A stretch of 64,000 bases of DNA, taken from JBBUAX01 sp964409535 (GTDB taxonomy: Bacteria; Patescibacteriota; Minisyncoccia; UBA6257; 2-01-FULL-56-20). Both the position numbers and the translations under genes were made by a program. This document shows positions 41,098-50,773 of the stretch, in pieces. How positions within the stretch are numbered: the stretch's first letter is position 1; each line of letters starts with the position of its first letter. Where the stretch lies: NCBI GenBank assembly GCA_964409535.1, contig CAYPDQ010000002.1, forward strand, positions 1 to 64,000, written 5' to 3'. The notes beneath the pieces are model-generated. The model worked only from the letters and a program-made list of their open reading frames with translations, ran no database searches and was not told the origin of the DNA.

Positions 41098-42711
41098 ATG
41101 ACTCAAACGCAAAAACACGCGCTACTCTCAGTGTTCAACAAAGCCGGGATCGCGGAGTTCGCCCGAGCCCTCGCGGAAGCGGGCTGGACGATCCTCGCCT
41201 CCGGCGGCACGGCGAAAACGATCATCGCGGCCGGAGTTCCGGTACGCGACGTCGCCGAACTCGTGGGCGGCAAAGCGATCCTCGGCCACCGGGTGGTGAC
41301 CCTGTCCCGCGAGGTTCATGCGGGACTCCTCTCGAAAGACACGCAGGAAGACGCCGCGGAACTCACAGCGCTCGGCATTCCGCGCATCGATCTCGTGTGC
41401 GTGGATATGTATCCCCTCTCGGAAGCGATCGCGGAGCCCCACGCGACCGTGGAGTCGGTCACGGAGATGACCGACATCGGCGGCCCGACCATGCTCCGCT
41501 CCGGAGCCAAGGGTCGGCGCATTGTCGTCTGCGATCCGGCGGACCGGGAGCGGGTTCTGCAACTCCTCCGGAACGGCGGCTTGGATGAGGAGGCGCGCCT
41601 GCTCCTCGCTGCCAAAGCCGAGTTCACGGTCGCCGACTACGTTCTCCAGTCCGCCAAGTTTCTGGGCGACGGCGAGTACGAGGGCTTCCTCGGCTCGCTC
41701 GCGCGGGAACTGTGCTACGGCGAGAACAGGCGGCAGAAGAACGCAGCGTTCTTCAGGAACGCGGCGGCGAACGACCCCCTCGCTCTGGACAAGTTCCAGT
41801 TGATTGAAGGCAACGACCCGAGCTTCGTGAACATGACCGATGTCCACCGCCTCTTGGAAACGGCCACGCGCCTCGGCGCGGGCTGGCAGGCGAACTTCGG
41901 ACAGGTGCCATTCCTCGGGGTGGCAGTGAAGCACGGCAACGCCTGCGGCGCGGCGGTCGGAGACGGGCCGGACGAAGTCATCCGCAAGGTGGTCGCCGGC
42001 GACCCGGACGCCATCTCCGGAGGGCTCACGCTCGTGAACTTCCAGGTGGATGCTCACATGGCCCAGCTCCTGCGCAGTCACATGATGCCGGAGGGCGCGA
42101 AGCGCATCCTGGACAGCGTGATCGCGCCGGGCTTCACGCCGGAAGCGGTGGAAGAGCTCGCGCGGAAGACCGGCAAATGCCGTCTTTTCCGGAACCCGGC
42201 TCTCGCGGGCGAGGGTCTGGGGACGGGAAGTTTGGACGCGACCCGCCGCTTCCGGCAGGTGCGCGGCGGCTTCCTCACTCAGGACGGCGACCCGTTCGTT
42301 CTGAAGCTCAAGGACGAGTGGCATGAGGTTCTGACCAAGCAGCAGGAACGCGACCTCGTGCTCGGCTGGGCGATCGGCTCCACCGCGAACAGCAATACCA
42401 TCGTTCTCGTGAAGAACGACATGCTCCTCGGCGGCGGCACGGGGCAGCGTTCCCGGGTGATGGCGGCGCGAGTGGCGCTTCTCTACGCCGATGCCTATCA
42501 TCGCGGCGAGGTCCGGGGGGCGGTCGCATATAGCGACAGCTTCTTCCCTTTCCCGGACGGACCGCTGCTCCTCGCGGGCGAGGGCGTTTCGGTCATCTTC
42601 GCGACCAGCGGTTCCATCCGGGACGAAGAGGTGGCGAAGGTCTGCGAAGACAACAAGGTCATCTTCCTCCGGCTGCCGGATGCGGAGGCAAGGGGCTTCT
42701 ACGGGCATTAA
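41098..42711 (+). CDS. purH: Bifunctional AICAR transformylase/IMP cyclohydrolase PurH
   Basis: Last two steps to IMP, 537 aa. N-terminal MGS-like cyclohydrolase (ALLSVFNKAGIAEFARAL, ILASGGTAKTI, REVHAGLLSK, MTDIGGPTMLRSGAKG), then the AICAR transformylase (GNACGAAVGDGPDEVI; SFFPFPDGPLLLAGEG). It has a strong Shine-Dalgarno (AGGAG) and near-exclusive AAG and CTC codons, unlike the purine genes facing it, so it may have a separate origin. Confidence 0.96.
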   Translation: MTQTQKHALLSVFNKAGIAEFARALAEAGWTILASGGTAKTIIAAGVPVRDVAELVGGKAILGHRVVTLSREVHAGLLSKDTQEDAAELTALGIPRIDLVCVDMYPLSEAIAEPHATVESVTEMTDIGGPTMLRSGAKGRRIVVCDPADRERVLQLLRNGGLDEEARLLLAAKAEFTVADYVLQSAKFLGDGEYEGFLGSLARELCYGENRRQKNAAFFRNAAANDPLALDKFQLIEGNDPSFVNMTDVHRLLETATRLGAGWQANFGQVPFLGVAVKHGNACGAAVGDGPDEVIRKVVAGDPDAISGGLTLVNFQVDAHMAQLLRSHMMPEGAKRILDSVIAPGFTPEAVEELARKTGKCRLFRNPALAGEGLGTGSLDATRRFRQVRGGFLTQDGDPFVLKLKDEWHEVLTKQQERDLVLGWAIGSTANSNTIVLVKNDMLLGGGTGQRSRVMAARVALLYADAYHRGEVRGAVAYSDSFFPFPDGPLLLAGEGVSVIFATSGSIRDEEVAKVCEDNKVIFLRLPDAEARGFYGH

Positions 42712-42714
42712 AGA

Positions 42715-42762
42715 AAGCCGCGCAGTGGATCGGACGAATGTTCCGGATTTGCTGCGCGGCTT
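42715..42762. terminator. Bidirectional terminator between purH and purM
   Basis: Perfect 11-bp inverted repeat AAGCCGCGCAG / CTGCGCGGCTT with a 26-nt loop, lying exactly between the two stop codons. Confidence 0.75.
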
Positions 42763-43887
42763 CTACGTTTCTCCCGGCGGCAGAAGAATGATGTTCTCCG
42801 GTTCAAAAACAACCTGGCGCTTGCCTTCTTCCACTATGCCTATATCTAAAAGCTCGTAACCCGCCCGTTTCCCGGCTGCAAGCGCGCGTTCAACCTCGCC
42901 AGCCGGAACGAAAACGTAATAACCTACGCCCCAGTTGAAAGTTTTGAGACAATCGCGGAGAGACACGCCCAATTCCCGCATGTACTGGAAAAGAGGCGGG
43001 ACCTGCGGCCAGGAGTGGATGCGGTAAGTGAAATTACGCTTATCGAACGCCAGTTTGCCGACGCCGTCTCCCGTTCCGGGCAAGAGCGCCGAAATCCGAA
43101 CCCCCTCTTCTTGGAGCGCTTCTATGAGGGCGACGTAGGAGCGGGTGGGGATGAGCGCTTCCTCCCCTAAGGTATTGCCGTTCGGAAGCTTGGTCAGGAA
43201 CTTGTCCGGAAGCTCCATCGCCCGTTTTATGACCAAAGATATGCCGTTCGCGTGGATGCCGGAAGACGCGGCGCCGATTATATGGCAGCCCGGTTTGAGT
43301 TCTTTGCCGGTTACGAGCCGGTCTTTCGGAGCTATGATGCCGGTAACGCAGCCGGAGAGGGAAGGAGCGCTCCGCACCGGTGGCTCCGGTTTCAAAAGAT
43401 ATCTCAACGCCGGGGACTCACCTGCGGGCAAGGCCATTCCCGCCTCTTTGCATATTTTGAAAAATCCCTCCGCCAAATCCCGGCTGCGCTTCGCGTCGCC
43501 GAACCAGCTGCCGTCCCCCACCGCGACCTCGTCGGTGAAAATAACTGGCATCGCTCCCTGGGCAATGACGTCGTTCACCGCCATTAGCGCCGCATCCACG
43601 CCAATATTCTCGTAATACGTCCGCCCGGTTCCGGCGTTCGCATACATCCACTCCGCGATCCAGTTCTTGTTGCCCAAACCCTCCTGGGTGCTGCACCAAA
43701 GGTGCGGCAGGTTGCCGCGGTACTCGAACACCGCTCCGTGCGCGTGAAGCACGTCCTCATTGATGTAGATCCCTCGCTTGTTCGGAAAGGAAAGAGTGCA
43801 CCGCCCCATCTCTATCATCGCCTGCTTGAACGGCTCTAGCTGGGTGTAATCCACTCCGGCTTTGGCGTATTCGCTACTACCATTCAT
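42763..43887 (-). CDS. purM: Phosphoribosylformylglycinamidine cyclo-ligase PurM (divergent)
   Basis: FGAM to AIR, 374 aa. YAKAGVDYTQ, YYENIGVDAALMAVNDVIAQGAMP and GSGIHANG-like SSGIHANGISLV fit AIR synthetase; WGVGYYVFVPAGEVERAL is the C-terminal domain. The usual GGETAEMPG is replaced by AGESPALRYLL, so it is a divergent branch. Last gene of the minus-strand purine operon. Confidence 0.9.
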   Translation of the reverse strand: MNGSSEYAKAGVDYTQLEPFKQAMIEMGRCTLSFPNKRGIYINEDVLHAHGAVFEYRGNLPHLWCSTQEGLGNKNWIAEWMYANAGTGRTYYENIGVDAALMAVNDVIAQGAMPVIFTDEVAVGDGSWFGDAKRSRDLAEGFFKICKEAGMALPAGESPALRYLLKPEPPVRSAPSLSGCVTGIIAPKDRLVTGKELKPGCHIIGAASSGIHANGISLVIKRAMELPDKFLTKLPNGNTLGEEALIPTRSYVALIEALQEEGVRISALLPGTGDGVGKLAFDKRNFTYRIHSWPQVPPLFQYMRELGVSLRDCLKTFNWGVGYYVFVPAGEVERALAAGKRAGYELLDIGIVEEGKRQVVFEPENIILLPPGET

Positions 43888-43891
43888 CGGT

Positions 43892-45262
43892 TCATTTCCC
43901 GGCGAGCTTTTCCGCGAGGCCGGTGTAGTTCTCCGGGGTCAACTTGCGCAACCTCTCTTTCACCTCCGGCGCGACATCCAGGGAATCTATGAAGCTTCGT
44001 ATGTCTTCCAAGTTCACGTCCCGGCCGCGGGTTAGGTCTTTCAGCTTTTCGTAGGGCATCTCCGCGCCGGCTGCGCGCAAAACGGTCTGAATGCCTTCCG
44101 CGATCACTTCCGGATGGGCTGCGAGCGCTTCCCGCATGGCTTTTTCGTTCACGTCGATCTTGCCCAAGCCGCGCAAAAGCGACTTATACGCGACAAGCGA
44201 GTGCGCCAAAGCGGCGCCGAAAGTCCGCTCCACCGTGGAATCCGAGAGGTCGCGCTGCAGCCGAGAAACGGGCAGTTTGCGGGAAAAGAATTCAAAGAGG
44301 GCGTTCGCAACGCCAAGATTCCCCTCAGCGTTCTCAAAGTCAATGGGATTCACTTTGTGCGGCATAGTGGAAGAACCCACCTCGCCTTCTTTGGGCTTCT
44401 GCACTACCCAGCCGTCGCTTATATAGCGCCACAAATCCTCTGCCAAATCCATAAAAACGGAGTTCAGTCGCTTTATGTTGTCAAAAAGTTCGGCATACGT
44501 GTCGTGCGGCTCAATCTGCGTCGTCATTGCATTCAGTGTCAACTTTATGTCCTCCTCGGCATTGAAACCTTCAACGAATTTCCGGCTGAAGCCGATCCAG
44601 TCCGCATCGGGATAGGCCGCAACGTGCGCGTTCCAATTTCCCGTGGCCCCGGAGAATTTCACCGATATGGCATGACTCGCAACCCCTTCCGCCTGCCTCC
44701 GGAAGCGGGCCGTGAAAACCTTCATTTCCTTGCCGAAGGTGGTGGGCGAGGCCGGCTGGCCGTGGGTACGCGCGAGCATCGGCGTCCCCGCGTACTGTTC
44801 CACGAAGGCATCCAATGCCTTGCCGATGTCGCATAAAACGGGAGCGAACACTTCCCGGAGCGCGTCGCGGAGCATCAAGGCGTAAGCGAGATTATTCACA
44901 TCCTCCGAGGTCAGACCGAAGTGCACCCATTCTGTTGCATCCGCAAGAGAGGTTTCCTCCAGTTTATCCTTAAGGAAGTACTCCACCGCTTTGACGTCGT
45001 GATTCGTTTTCACTTCCGTCGCTTTGATCGCTTCCGCGCCGGCGAGGGAGAGATCGGAGGCCAAGCGCCGCAGCGTCTCTTTTTCCGCGTCGCTCAAGTG
45101 CCGGAGGGCGGTGAGACCGCTCCCGGCAAGCGCGATCAAATATTCGCACTCGACCAAAACGCGGTAGCGCATTAGCGCCTGCTCGCTGAAATACTCGGCA
45201 AGCGGCTCGGCATTTTTGCGGTATCTGCCGTCAACCGGGTTTATGGCTTCGAGCGCGTCCAT
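43892..45262 (-). CDS. purB: Adenylosuccinate lyase PurB
   Basis: Acts twice: SAICAR to AICAR and adenylosuccinate to AMP. 456 aa, E. coli-type (INPVDGRYRKNAEPLAEYFS). Signature GSSTMPHKVNPIDFENAEGN with the catalytic Ser loop, and LARTHGQPASPTTFGKEM. Start overlaps the purC stop as TGATG. Confidence 0.96.
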   Translation of the reverse strand: MDALEAINPVDGRYRKNAEPLAEYFSEQALMRYRVLVECEYLIALAGSGLTALRHLSDAEKETLRRLASDLSLAGAEAIKATEVKTNHDVKAVEYFLKDKLEETSLADATEWVHFGLTSEDVNNLAYALMLRDALREVFAPVLCDIGKALDAFVEQYAGTPMLARTHGQPASPTTFGKEMKVFTARFRRQAEGVASHAISVKFSGATGNWNAHVAAYPDADWIGFSRKFVEGFNAEEDIKLTLNAMTTQIEPHDTYAELFDNIKRLNSVFMDLAEDLWRYISDGWVVQKPKEGEVGSSTMPHKVNPIDFENAEGNLGVANALFEFFSRKLPVSRLQRDLSDSTVERTFGAALAHSLVAYKSLLRGLGKIDVNEKAMREALAAHPEVIAEGIQTVLRAAGAEMPYEKLKDLTRGRDVNLEDIRSFIDSLDVAPEVKERLRKLTPENYTGLAEKLAGK

Positions 45263-46197
45263 CACTTCACAAAATACGGAGCGAGATTGCGCCGGAGCCG
45301 CTCCAGAATGGGAGAAGGATCTATCTCGAACTTCCTTCCGGTCAACTGTTCGAATATCCGGATGTAGCGACTGGAGAGTTCCGCCACCATCTCCGGCGGC
45401 GCTTCCGGCAAAGTTTCGTCTTTATAGGGATCGCAGTGCTCTTTGAACCACAGGCGTAAAAATTCTTTGTCGAAATACTCCGGCTCCTCCCCTTTCCCGA
45501 ACCGCTCCCCGTAGCTCCCAAGCTGCCAGTAGCGGGAAGAATCCGGGGTGTGGATCTCGTCTATGAGCGTGAGTTCCCCCTTATCGTCCAGACCGAACTC
45601 ATACTTGGTGTCTACGAGGATCAAGCCCCGTTTTTCCGCCAACTCCTGCCCGCGGCGGAAAAGGGCGAGAGCAGCCCCGGAGACCTTGTCCCACAAATCC
45701 TGAGCTATTATGCCCTCCGCCACGATCTCCTTTGGGGTGATCGGCCGGTCGTGCTCGTCGGACTTGGTGGTGGGGGTGAGTACCGGCTCCACGAGCTTCT
45801 GGTTCTTTTTCATCCCGTCCGGCAGGGTGAAGTTGCCGAAATTCCGCTGGCCTCTGTCATATAAGGTCCAAAGAGAGGTATTGGTGGAGCCGGTAATGTA
45901 GCCGCGGACCACCATTTCCACCGGAATCACCTTGCATTTCTTCGCGACCACCGCATTGGGGTCGGGCACGGCAAGGACGTGGTTGGGCACTATGTCTTTG
46001 GTCGCTTCGAACCAATAGGCGCTCGTCTCTGTGAGCACCTGCCCTTTATAAGGAATGTGCGCGATGATCCGGTCGAAGGAGGAATGGCGGTCGGTGGAGA
46101 TCAGGATCAGGCGGTCCGGCTGAACGTATACATCCCGCACCTTGCCCGTCTTTTTCTCCCCCAATTCCGGAAAGTCGGTTGTTTTAAGAATGTTCAT
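45262..46197 (-). CDS. purC: SAICAR synthetase PurC
   Basis: CAIR plus Asp to SAICAR, 311 aa, the longer (yeast/ADE1-like) form rather than the ~240-aa bacterial one. [46 protein letters not shown] and [13 protein letters not shown] are the nucleotide and substrate motifs. ATGA overlap with purE. Confidence 0.96.
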   Translation of the reverse strand: MNILKTTDFPELGEKKTGKVRDVYVQPDRLILISTDRHSSFDRIIAHIPYKGQVLTETSAYWFEATKDIVPNHVLAVPDPNAVVAKKCKVIPVEMVVRGYITGSTNTSLWTLYDRGQRNFGNFTLPDGMKKNQKLVEPVLTPTTKSDEHDRPITPKEIVAEGIIAQDLWDKVSGAALALFRRGQELAEKRGLILVDTKYEFGLDDKGELTLIDEIHTPDSSRYWQLGSYGERFGKGEEPEYFDKEFLRLWFKEHCDPYKDETLPEAPPEMVAELSSRYIRIFEQLTGRKFEIDPSPILERLRRNLAPYFVK

Positions 46198-46712
46198 TTC
46201 TTTTCTTCCAAGTATTTTTTGTAGCCCACTTCTTCCAGTTTCTTGGCTTTGGCTTCCACCGAATGCGCAAGTTCTTTTTTATAAGAATCCAGCTTCGCAG
46301 CAAGCGCCGCGTCGGAGGTCGCGATGATCTGGGCCGCCAGTATCCCGGCGTTCTTCGCGCCGTCAATCGCCACCGTCGCAACCGGTATGCCGGGCGGCAT
46401 CTGCACGGTGGCGTAGAGCGCATCCACCCCGGCAAGCGCCCCGGATTTGACCGGGACGCCCACGACCGGCAAGGTGGTGTGCGCAGCGACCACACCCGCC
46501 AGATGCGCCGCGCCCCCGGCCCCGGCGATCATGACCTTAAGGCCCCGTTCTTTGGCCGACTTGGCGTATTGGAGCGCCCGCTCCGGCGTGCGATGGGCGG
46601 AAATGACGCTCATCTCAAAAGCAACTCCAAGCTGTTCTAAAACCTTCGCCGCTTCCTGCATCACCGGCAAGTCCGAATCCGAACCCATGATTATGCCTAT
46701 TAAGGGATTCAT
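46194..46712 (-). CDS. purE: N5-CAIR mutase PurE (class I)
   Basis: 172 aa. [30 protein letters not shown] and [20 protein letters not shown] mark class I, which uses N5-CAIR made by PurK. No purK is in the window. TATAAT lies 14 nt before the ATG, behind the gmk terminator, so purE-purC-purB-purM may be a sub-operon. Confidence 0.95.
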   Translation of the reverse strand: MNPLIGIIMGSDSDLPVMQEAAKVLEQLGVAFEMSVISAHRTPERALQYAKSAKERGLKVMIAGAGGAAHLAGVVAAHTTLPVVGVPVKSGALAGVDALYATVQMPPGIPVATVAIDGAKNAGILAAQIIATSDAALAAKLDSYKKELAHSVEAKAKKLEEVGYKKYLEEKK

Positions 46713-46748
46713 AATAAATATGCCTGATTATACATCAAAATTCTTTGT

Positions 46749-46775
46749 GGGGCCGAAGGATCTTCCTTCGGCCCC
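46749..46775 (-). terminator. Intrinsic terminator between gmk and purE
   Basis: Perfect 12-bp stem GGGGCCGAAGGA/TCCTTCGGCCCC with a 3-nt loop; minus-strand tail ACAAAGAATTTT. The tail is only modestly U-rich. Confidence 0.7.
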
Positions 46776-46776
46776 G

Positions 46777-47358
46777 TCATGCAAGAACCCCTACTCCGAG
46801 GAACCGGCGGGCTGCGGCCACGACCCGGCTTGCGGCTGACTCAAACTCGCCGTCCGGATTCCCGACGATGAGATTGGAGTCGGCGTAGAGCCATAGGAAG
46901 CCCTCCGCCGGATCATCTTCCAGGATCGCCTGAATCTCGGCTTCGGTGAGGTGCGGCTGCCGCAACCTGATCCTGCCCTCGCGCTCCGCCCGGGAAGCGT
47001 GGATGAAGACGGTGAAGACGCTGCCGCCCTCTTCCGTCAAGAGTTCCCGCAACTCCCGCGCGCCGCCGGGAGTGATGTCCACGACCGCGAACGGACTCTT
47101 CGCGAGTTCCGCGCGGGTAGTGCCGGAGCGCTGGCTCCGCATCTCCATGGAGAAGACGAGCTCGCCGCACTGGATGAGCGCGTCAAACTCGCTCTCGCTC
47201 ACGAAGTGATACTCCCGCCCGTTCACCTCACCGTTCCGCGGAGAGCGGGTGGTGTGGGGAACAACTCGGCGCAAATCGGGAAACTCCCGCTGGAGACGTT
47301 TGACCGTCTCCTCTTTTCCGGCGCCGCGGGGGCCGGAAACGGTGATCAGTTTGAGCAT
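46777..47358 (-). CDS. gmk: Guanylate kinase-like protein
   Basis: GMP to GDP. 193 aa: P-loop SGPRGAGKEE, GMP-binding HTTRSPRNGEVNGREYHFV and ELVFSMEMRSQRSGT; VVDITPGGARELREL. GMP-kinase residues Arg and Tyr of the GMP site are kept, though the lid is divergent. GGAGG Shine-Dalgarno in a hairpin loop region between purD and gmk may limit or couple translation. Codon use resembles purH. Confidence 0.85.
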   Translation of the reverse strand: MLKLITVSGPRGAGKEETVKRLQREFPDLRRVVPHTTRSPRNGEVNGREYHFVSESEFDALIQCGELVFSMEMRSQRSGTTRAELAKSPFAVVDITPGGARELRELLTEEGGSVFTVFIHASRAEREGRIRLRQPHLTEAEIQAILEDDPAEGFLWLYADSNLIVGNPDGEFESAASRVVAAARRFLGVGVLA

Positions 47359-47394
47359 CCCAAGCCCCCTCCTTCGGGCTGTGCTTGGTAAAGG

Positions 47395-48663
47395 TTAAAA
47401 AGATTTCGCGCCGATGTCCAGACGATAGTGCCTGCCTTCAAAATGGACCAGGTCCGCGGCTTCGTAGGCCCGGGCGAGGGCTTGTTTCAGATCTTTTCCG
47501 GTCGCGGTCACGCCCAGAACCCGGCCGCCGTTCGTTACTAACTTGCCCCCCGAGACAGCCGTACCCGCGTGGAAAACTTTCACGCCCGGGGTCTTTTCCG
47601 CTTCCGCGATGCCGGTGATCCCTTTTCCTTTTTCATATTTTCCGGGATAACCGGCGGAGGCGAGGACGATGCAAGAAGCCCCTCCCCTCTCCCACTCGAC
47701 CGAAACTTTGTCCAAAGTTCCTTTGGCGCACGCTTCCATTATTTCCAGAACGTCCGTGCGCAAGAGGCGCATATAACTTTGCGTTTCCGGGTCGCCGAAG
47801 CGCGCATTGAATTCCAGAACTTTCGGTCCATCTTCGGTCATCTTGAGCCCGGGATAAATGACGCCTGCGAAGGGCGCGCCTTCTTCGGCGAGGCCGGTGA
47901 GCGCGGGGCGGACGATGCGCTCTTCTATTTCTTTTAGCGTCTCCGGCGAAACCCAAGGCAGCGGGGCGATCGTGCCCATGCCGCCGGTATTCGGACCCTT
48001 GTCGCCGTCAAATATCGGTTTGTGATCCTGCGCCGTCGGGAAAATCTTGTAATTCACGCCGTCGGAGAAAGCGTGGATGGAGACTTCCTGGCCTTCAAGA
48101 AATTCCTCTATTACCACTTCGCTTCCCGCCTCGCCGCAAACCTTATCCACCATTACCGCCTTGAGCGCGGTTTCCGCTTCCGCCAAGGAACCGCAAACGA
48201 AGACGCCTTTGCCCAGCGCGAGGCCGCTTGCTTTTATCACAACCGGCACGGGCTGGGACGTCAGGTACTTCCGGGCCTCTTCGTATTCCTTGAACGAGGC
48301 GAAACGTGCGGTGGGAATGGCATATTTGACCATAAAGTCCTTGGCGAATGTCTTGGAGGCCTCTATCCTCGCGGCGGCTTTGGTCGGCCCAAAAATCAGA
48401 AGCCCGGCCTCCCGGAACTCATTCACGATTCCCAAAGCAAGGGGATCGTCCGGCCCGACCACGGTAAGATCGATCTTATTTTCCAGGGCGAATTTCAAAA
48501 GCGCCGCAATGTCCGTAACTGCGATCGGCACGTTCTCCCCCAACTCGCCCGTTCCGGCGTTGCCCGGGGCAGTATGAAGCTTTTCGCAATGCGGCGACTG
48601 CGCGATCTTCCATGCGAGCGCATGCTCCCTACCGCCACTGCCTACTAAAAGAACTTTAGCCAT
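47395..48663 (-). CDS. purD: Phosphoribosylamine-glycine ligase PurD
   Basis: PRA plus Gly to GAR. 422 aa with ATP-grasp fold: VLLVGSGGREHALAWKIAQS, VVGPDDPLALGIVNEF, GLALGKGVFVC and NTGGMGTIAPLP, RFGDPETQ. TAATG overlap with purN. Confidence 0.97.
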   Translation of the reverse strand: MAKVLLVGSGGREHALAWKIAQSPHCEKLHTAPGNAGTGELGENVPIAVTDIAALLKFALENKIDLTVVGPDDPLALGIVNEFREAGLLIFGPTKAAARIEASKTFAKDFMVKYAIPTARFASFKEYEEARKYLTSQPVPVVIKASGLALGKGVFVCGSLAEAETALKAVMVDKVCGEAGSEVVIEEFLEGQEVSIHAFSDGVNYKIFPTAQDHKPIFDGDKGPNTGGMGTIAPLPWVSPETLKEIEERIVRPALTGLAEEGAPFAGVIYPGLKMTEDGPKVLEFNARFGDPETQSYMRLLRTDVLEIMEACAKGTLDKVSVEWERGGASCIVLASAGYPGKYEKGKGITGIAEAEKTPGVKVFHAGTAVSGGKLVTNGGRVLGVTATGKDLKQALARAYEAADLVHFEGRHYRLDIGAKSF

Positions 48664-49247
48664 TAGGATTTAGAAAGTTTCTGCAACACATCCACGTATA
48701 GTTGGTTTTCCTTCGCTTTGAGCCGTGCATACAAGGAATCCACGGTATCGTCGGCTTGCACCCTCTCAAACACCCGTCCGAGCACGGGACCGAAATCAAA
48801 TTCCGAGGTGAGGAAGTGAATGGAAGAACCCGCGAAGGTCGCCTTCCGGTTCAACACGTTCTCTATCGCCTTTGTGGTAAGCATTCCCCTGTTCCAGAGG
48901 CCGGGAGTGCCGTCGGGATTCGGGAAGACGGAATCCAAAGTGTCGGGAACGACACCGGGGTGCAAATTGAGGATCCTCCCCGAGAAAGTCGCGACAACCT
49001 CGTCCGGCACGATTTGCTTCCATCCGGCGAGACAAACGTAGTCCGGGTTCAACTTCCGCAAGAGCGGGAGGAGATCCTGTTTCGCCGGGCAGAGATCGAT
49101 CGGCAAATCGTTCTTTCTCGCCCGTTCCAAGCCCAGCGCATCCGTCGTGTCCGAGATGACCGCGACGATCTCCGCCGAAATCGCGCCTTCGCGAACACCG
49201 TCAATTATCGCCTGGAGATTCGTGCCAGTGCCCTTGTCGGAAATCAA
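48663..49247 (-). CDS. purN: GAR transformylase PurN, 5' end in the scaffold gap
   Basis: GAR to FGAR with 10-formyl-THF. The visible part starts LISDKGTGTNLQAIIDGV, so only about ten N-terminal residues are lost. PDYVCLAGWKQIVPDEVV, RILNLHPGVVP (catalytic His) and GSSIHFLTSEFDFGPVL (catalytic Asp region) are present. The 5' end is hidden in the Ns. Confidence 0.92.
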   Translation of the reverse strand: MISDKGTGTNLQAIIDGVREGAISAEIVAVISDTTDALGLERARKNDLPIDLCPAKQDLLPLLRKLNPDYVCLAGWKQIVPDEVVATFSGRILNLHPGVVPDTLDSVFPNPDGTPGLWNRGMLTTKAIENVLNRKATFAGSSIHFLTSEFDFGPVLGRVFERVQADDTVDSLYARLKAKENQLYVDVLQKLSKS

Positions 49248-49347
49248 NNNNNNNNNNNNNNNNNNNNNNNNNNNNNNNNNNNNNNNNNNNNNNNNNNNNN
49301 NNNNNNNNNNNNNNNNNNNNNNNNNNNNNNNNNNNNNNNNNNNNNNN
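49248..49347. other. Assembly gap (100 Ns)
   Basis: Exactly 100 Ns, the usual placeholder of unknown length. It begins inside purN and ends at the purF stop codon. Confidence 1.
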
Positions 49348-50772
49348 TCATACTGCAAACAATCTTCCCTTTGCATCTTCTCTGACTAAAATCCTCTTCA
49401 CTTCCAGCGCGCGCTCCTTGAGGTCTATCGGGTACTCCCCGGTGAAGCAGGAAGTGTTGAATGTCTCCCGCGGCAAGCCGGTAGCGGCGATGAGGCCGGG
49501 CAGGGAAAGATAGTAAAGAGAAGTTGCGCCGAGGAACTGCCGCACTTCTTCCACCGATCTCTCGGCGGCGATCAAGTCGCTCTGTTCGGGGGTGTCTATG
49601 CCGTAGAAGTCCGGATAGCGGATCGGCGGAGAACTCACCAGGAAATGCACCTCCGCCGCGCCGGCCTCGAAAAGCGCGCGGACGATGGAACGGGAAGTCG
49701 TGCCCCGGACGATGGAGTCATCGATCAGGATCACGCGCTTGTCCTTCAGGAGTTCCGGCAATGGTACCAGTTTCATCTTCACTCCCAGATCGCGGGAATG
49801 CTGGTCCGGCTGTATGAAAGTACGATGGATATAACGGTTCTTCAAAAGCGCAAGCTCCATCGGGATGCCGGAAGCGTAAGCATAGCCCGCCGCCATCGGG
49901 ATCGCGGTTTCCGGCACCGGCACCACCAGGTCCGCCTCCGGCTTGTATTCCTTGGCCAGGCGCACGCCGAAGTTGTGCCGGACCTTGTAGACCGACTCTC
50001 CGAGAAGGACGCTGTCTGGCCGGGCGAAATATACGAACTCAAATATGTCCAGTTTCTGGTCCGGTGGAACGATCTGAACCGCCTCCACCCCTTTCTCGGT
50101 CACGACCACCATTTCTCCCGGCCGGACCTCCCTCACGAACTCCGCGCCGATGGGGTGAAAGGCGCAGGTCTCGGACGCGAAGACCGTGCCGCCGTTCAAT
50201 CTGCCCATCGCGAGTGGCCGGATTCCCCAGCCGTCGCGCACGGCGACGAGCGTATCCTTGGTCAGGAGAACCAGGGAAAACGCACCAGTAAAAAGTGGAA
50301 AGGAAAGGCGCACGGCCTCGGCCAAGGACTTGCCGGAACGGAGATAAAAACCCACCGCCTCGGCCATAAGTTCGGAGTCGCTCTTGCCCTCGGTCGAGAC
50401 GCCGTTCTTGTCCAAAAACTCCACAAGCGCAGTCACGCTCGGCAGGTTGCCGTTGTGGGCAAGAGCCAGGAGTCCGTCTTTCAATACGACTGGCTGGGCG
50501 TGGGCGAGGCCCGTGCCCCGGGAAGTGGAATAGCGGTTGTGGCCGATCGCAAAGTGCCCTTTGAGCTCCCGGATCATGTCCTCGGTGAATGCCTGGCTTA
50601 TGAGGCCCACGCCTTTGTGCAAAGTGACTCTACTCCCGTCCGAAACCGCGATGCCGGAGGACTCCTGGCCGCGATGCTGCAAAGCAAAAAGACCGAAGAA
50701 AGTCAGTCGGCTCACGTCAAGCCCTTTCCCGAAAATGCCGAAGATACCGCATTTTTCGCGAAGATATTCCAT
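49348..50772 (-). CDS. purF: Amidophosphoribosyltransferase PurF
   Basis: PRPP plus Gln to PRA, first committed step. 474 aa. Seven-residue propeptide MEYLREK before the catalytic Cys8 (CGIFGIFG), glutaminase motifs LQHRGQESSGIA and AHNGNLPSV, PRPP loop VILIDDSIVRGTTS. Cys in NTSCFTGEYPID and others suit the 4Fe-4S Bacillus type. The stop codon is at the gap edge. Confidence 0.96.
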   Translation of the reverse strand: MEYLREKCGIFGIFGKGLDVSRLTFFGLFALQHRGQESSGIAVSDGSRVTLHKGVGLISQAFTEDMIRELKGHFAIGHNRYSTSRGTGLAHAQPVVLKDGLLALAHNGNLPSVTALVEFLDKNGVSTEGKSDSELMAEAVGFYLRSGKSLAEAVRLSFPLFTGAFSLVLLTKDTLVAVRDGWGIRPLAMGRLNGGTVFASETCAFHPIGAEFVREVRPGEMVVVTEKGVEAVQIVPPDQKLDIFEFVYFARPDSVLLGESVYKVRHNFGVRLAKEYKPEADLVVPVPETAIPMAAGYAYASGIPMELALLKNRYIHRTFIQPDQHSRDLGVKMKLVPLPELLKDKRVILIDDSIVRGTTSRSIVRALFEAGAAEVHFLVSSPPIRYPDFYGIDTPEQSDLIAAERSVEEVRQFLGATSLYYLSLPGLIAATGLPRETFNTSCFTGEYPIDLKERALEVKRILVREDAKGRLFAV

Positions 50773-50773
50773 A

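Noticed and set aside
47359..47394. A rho-independent terminator between purD and gmk
   Set aside because: The hairpin has no T tract after it and contains the gmk Shine-Dalgarno, so translation control is at least as likely; left unannotated as a terminator.
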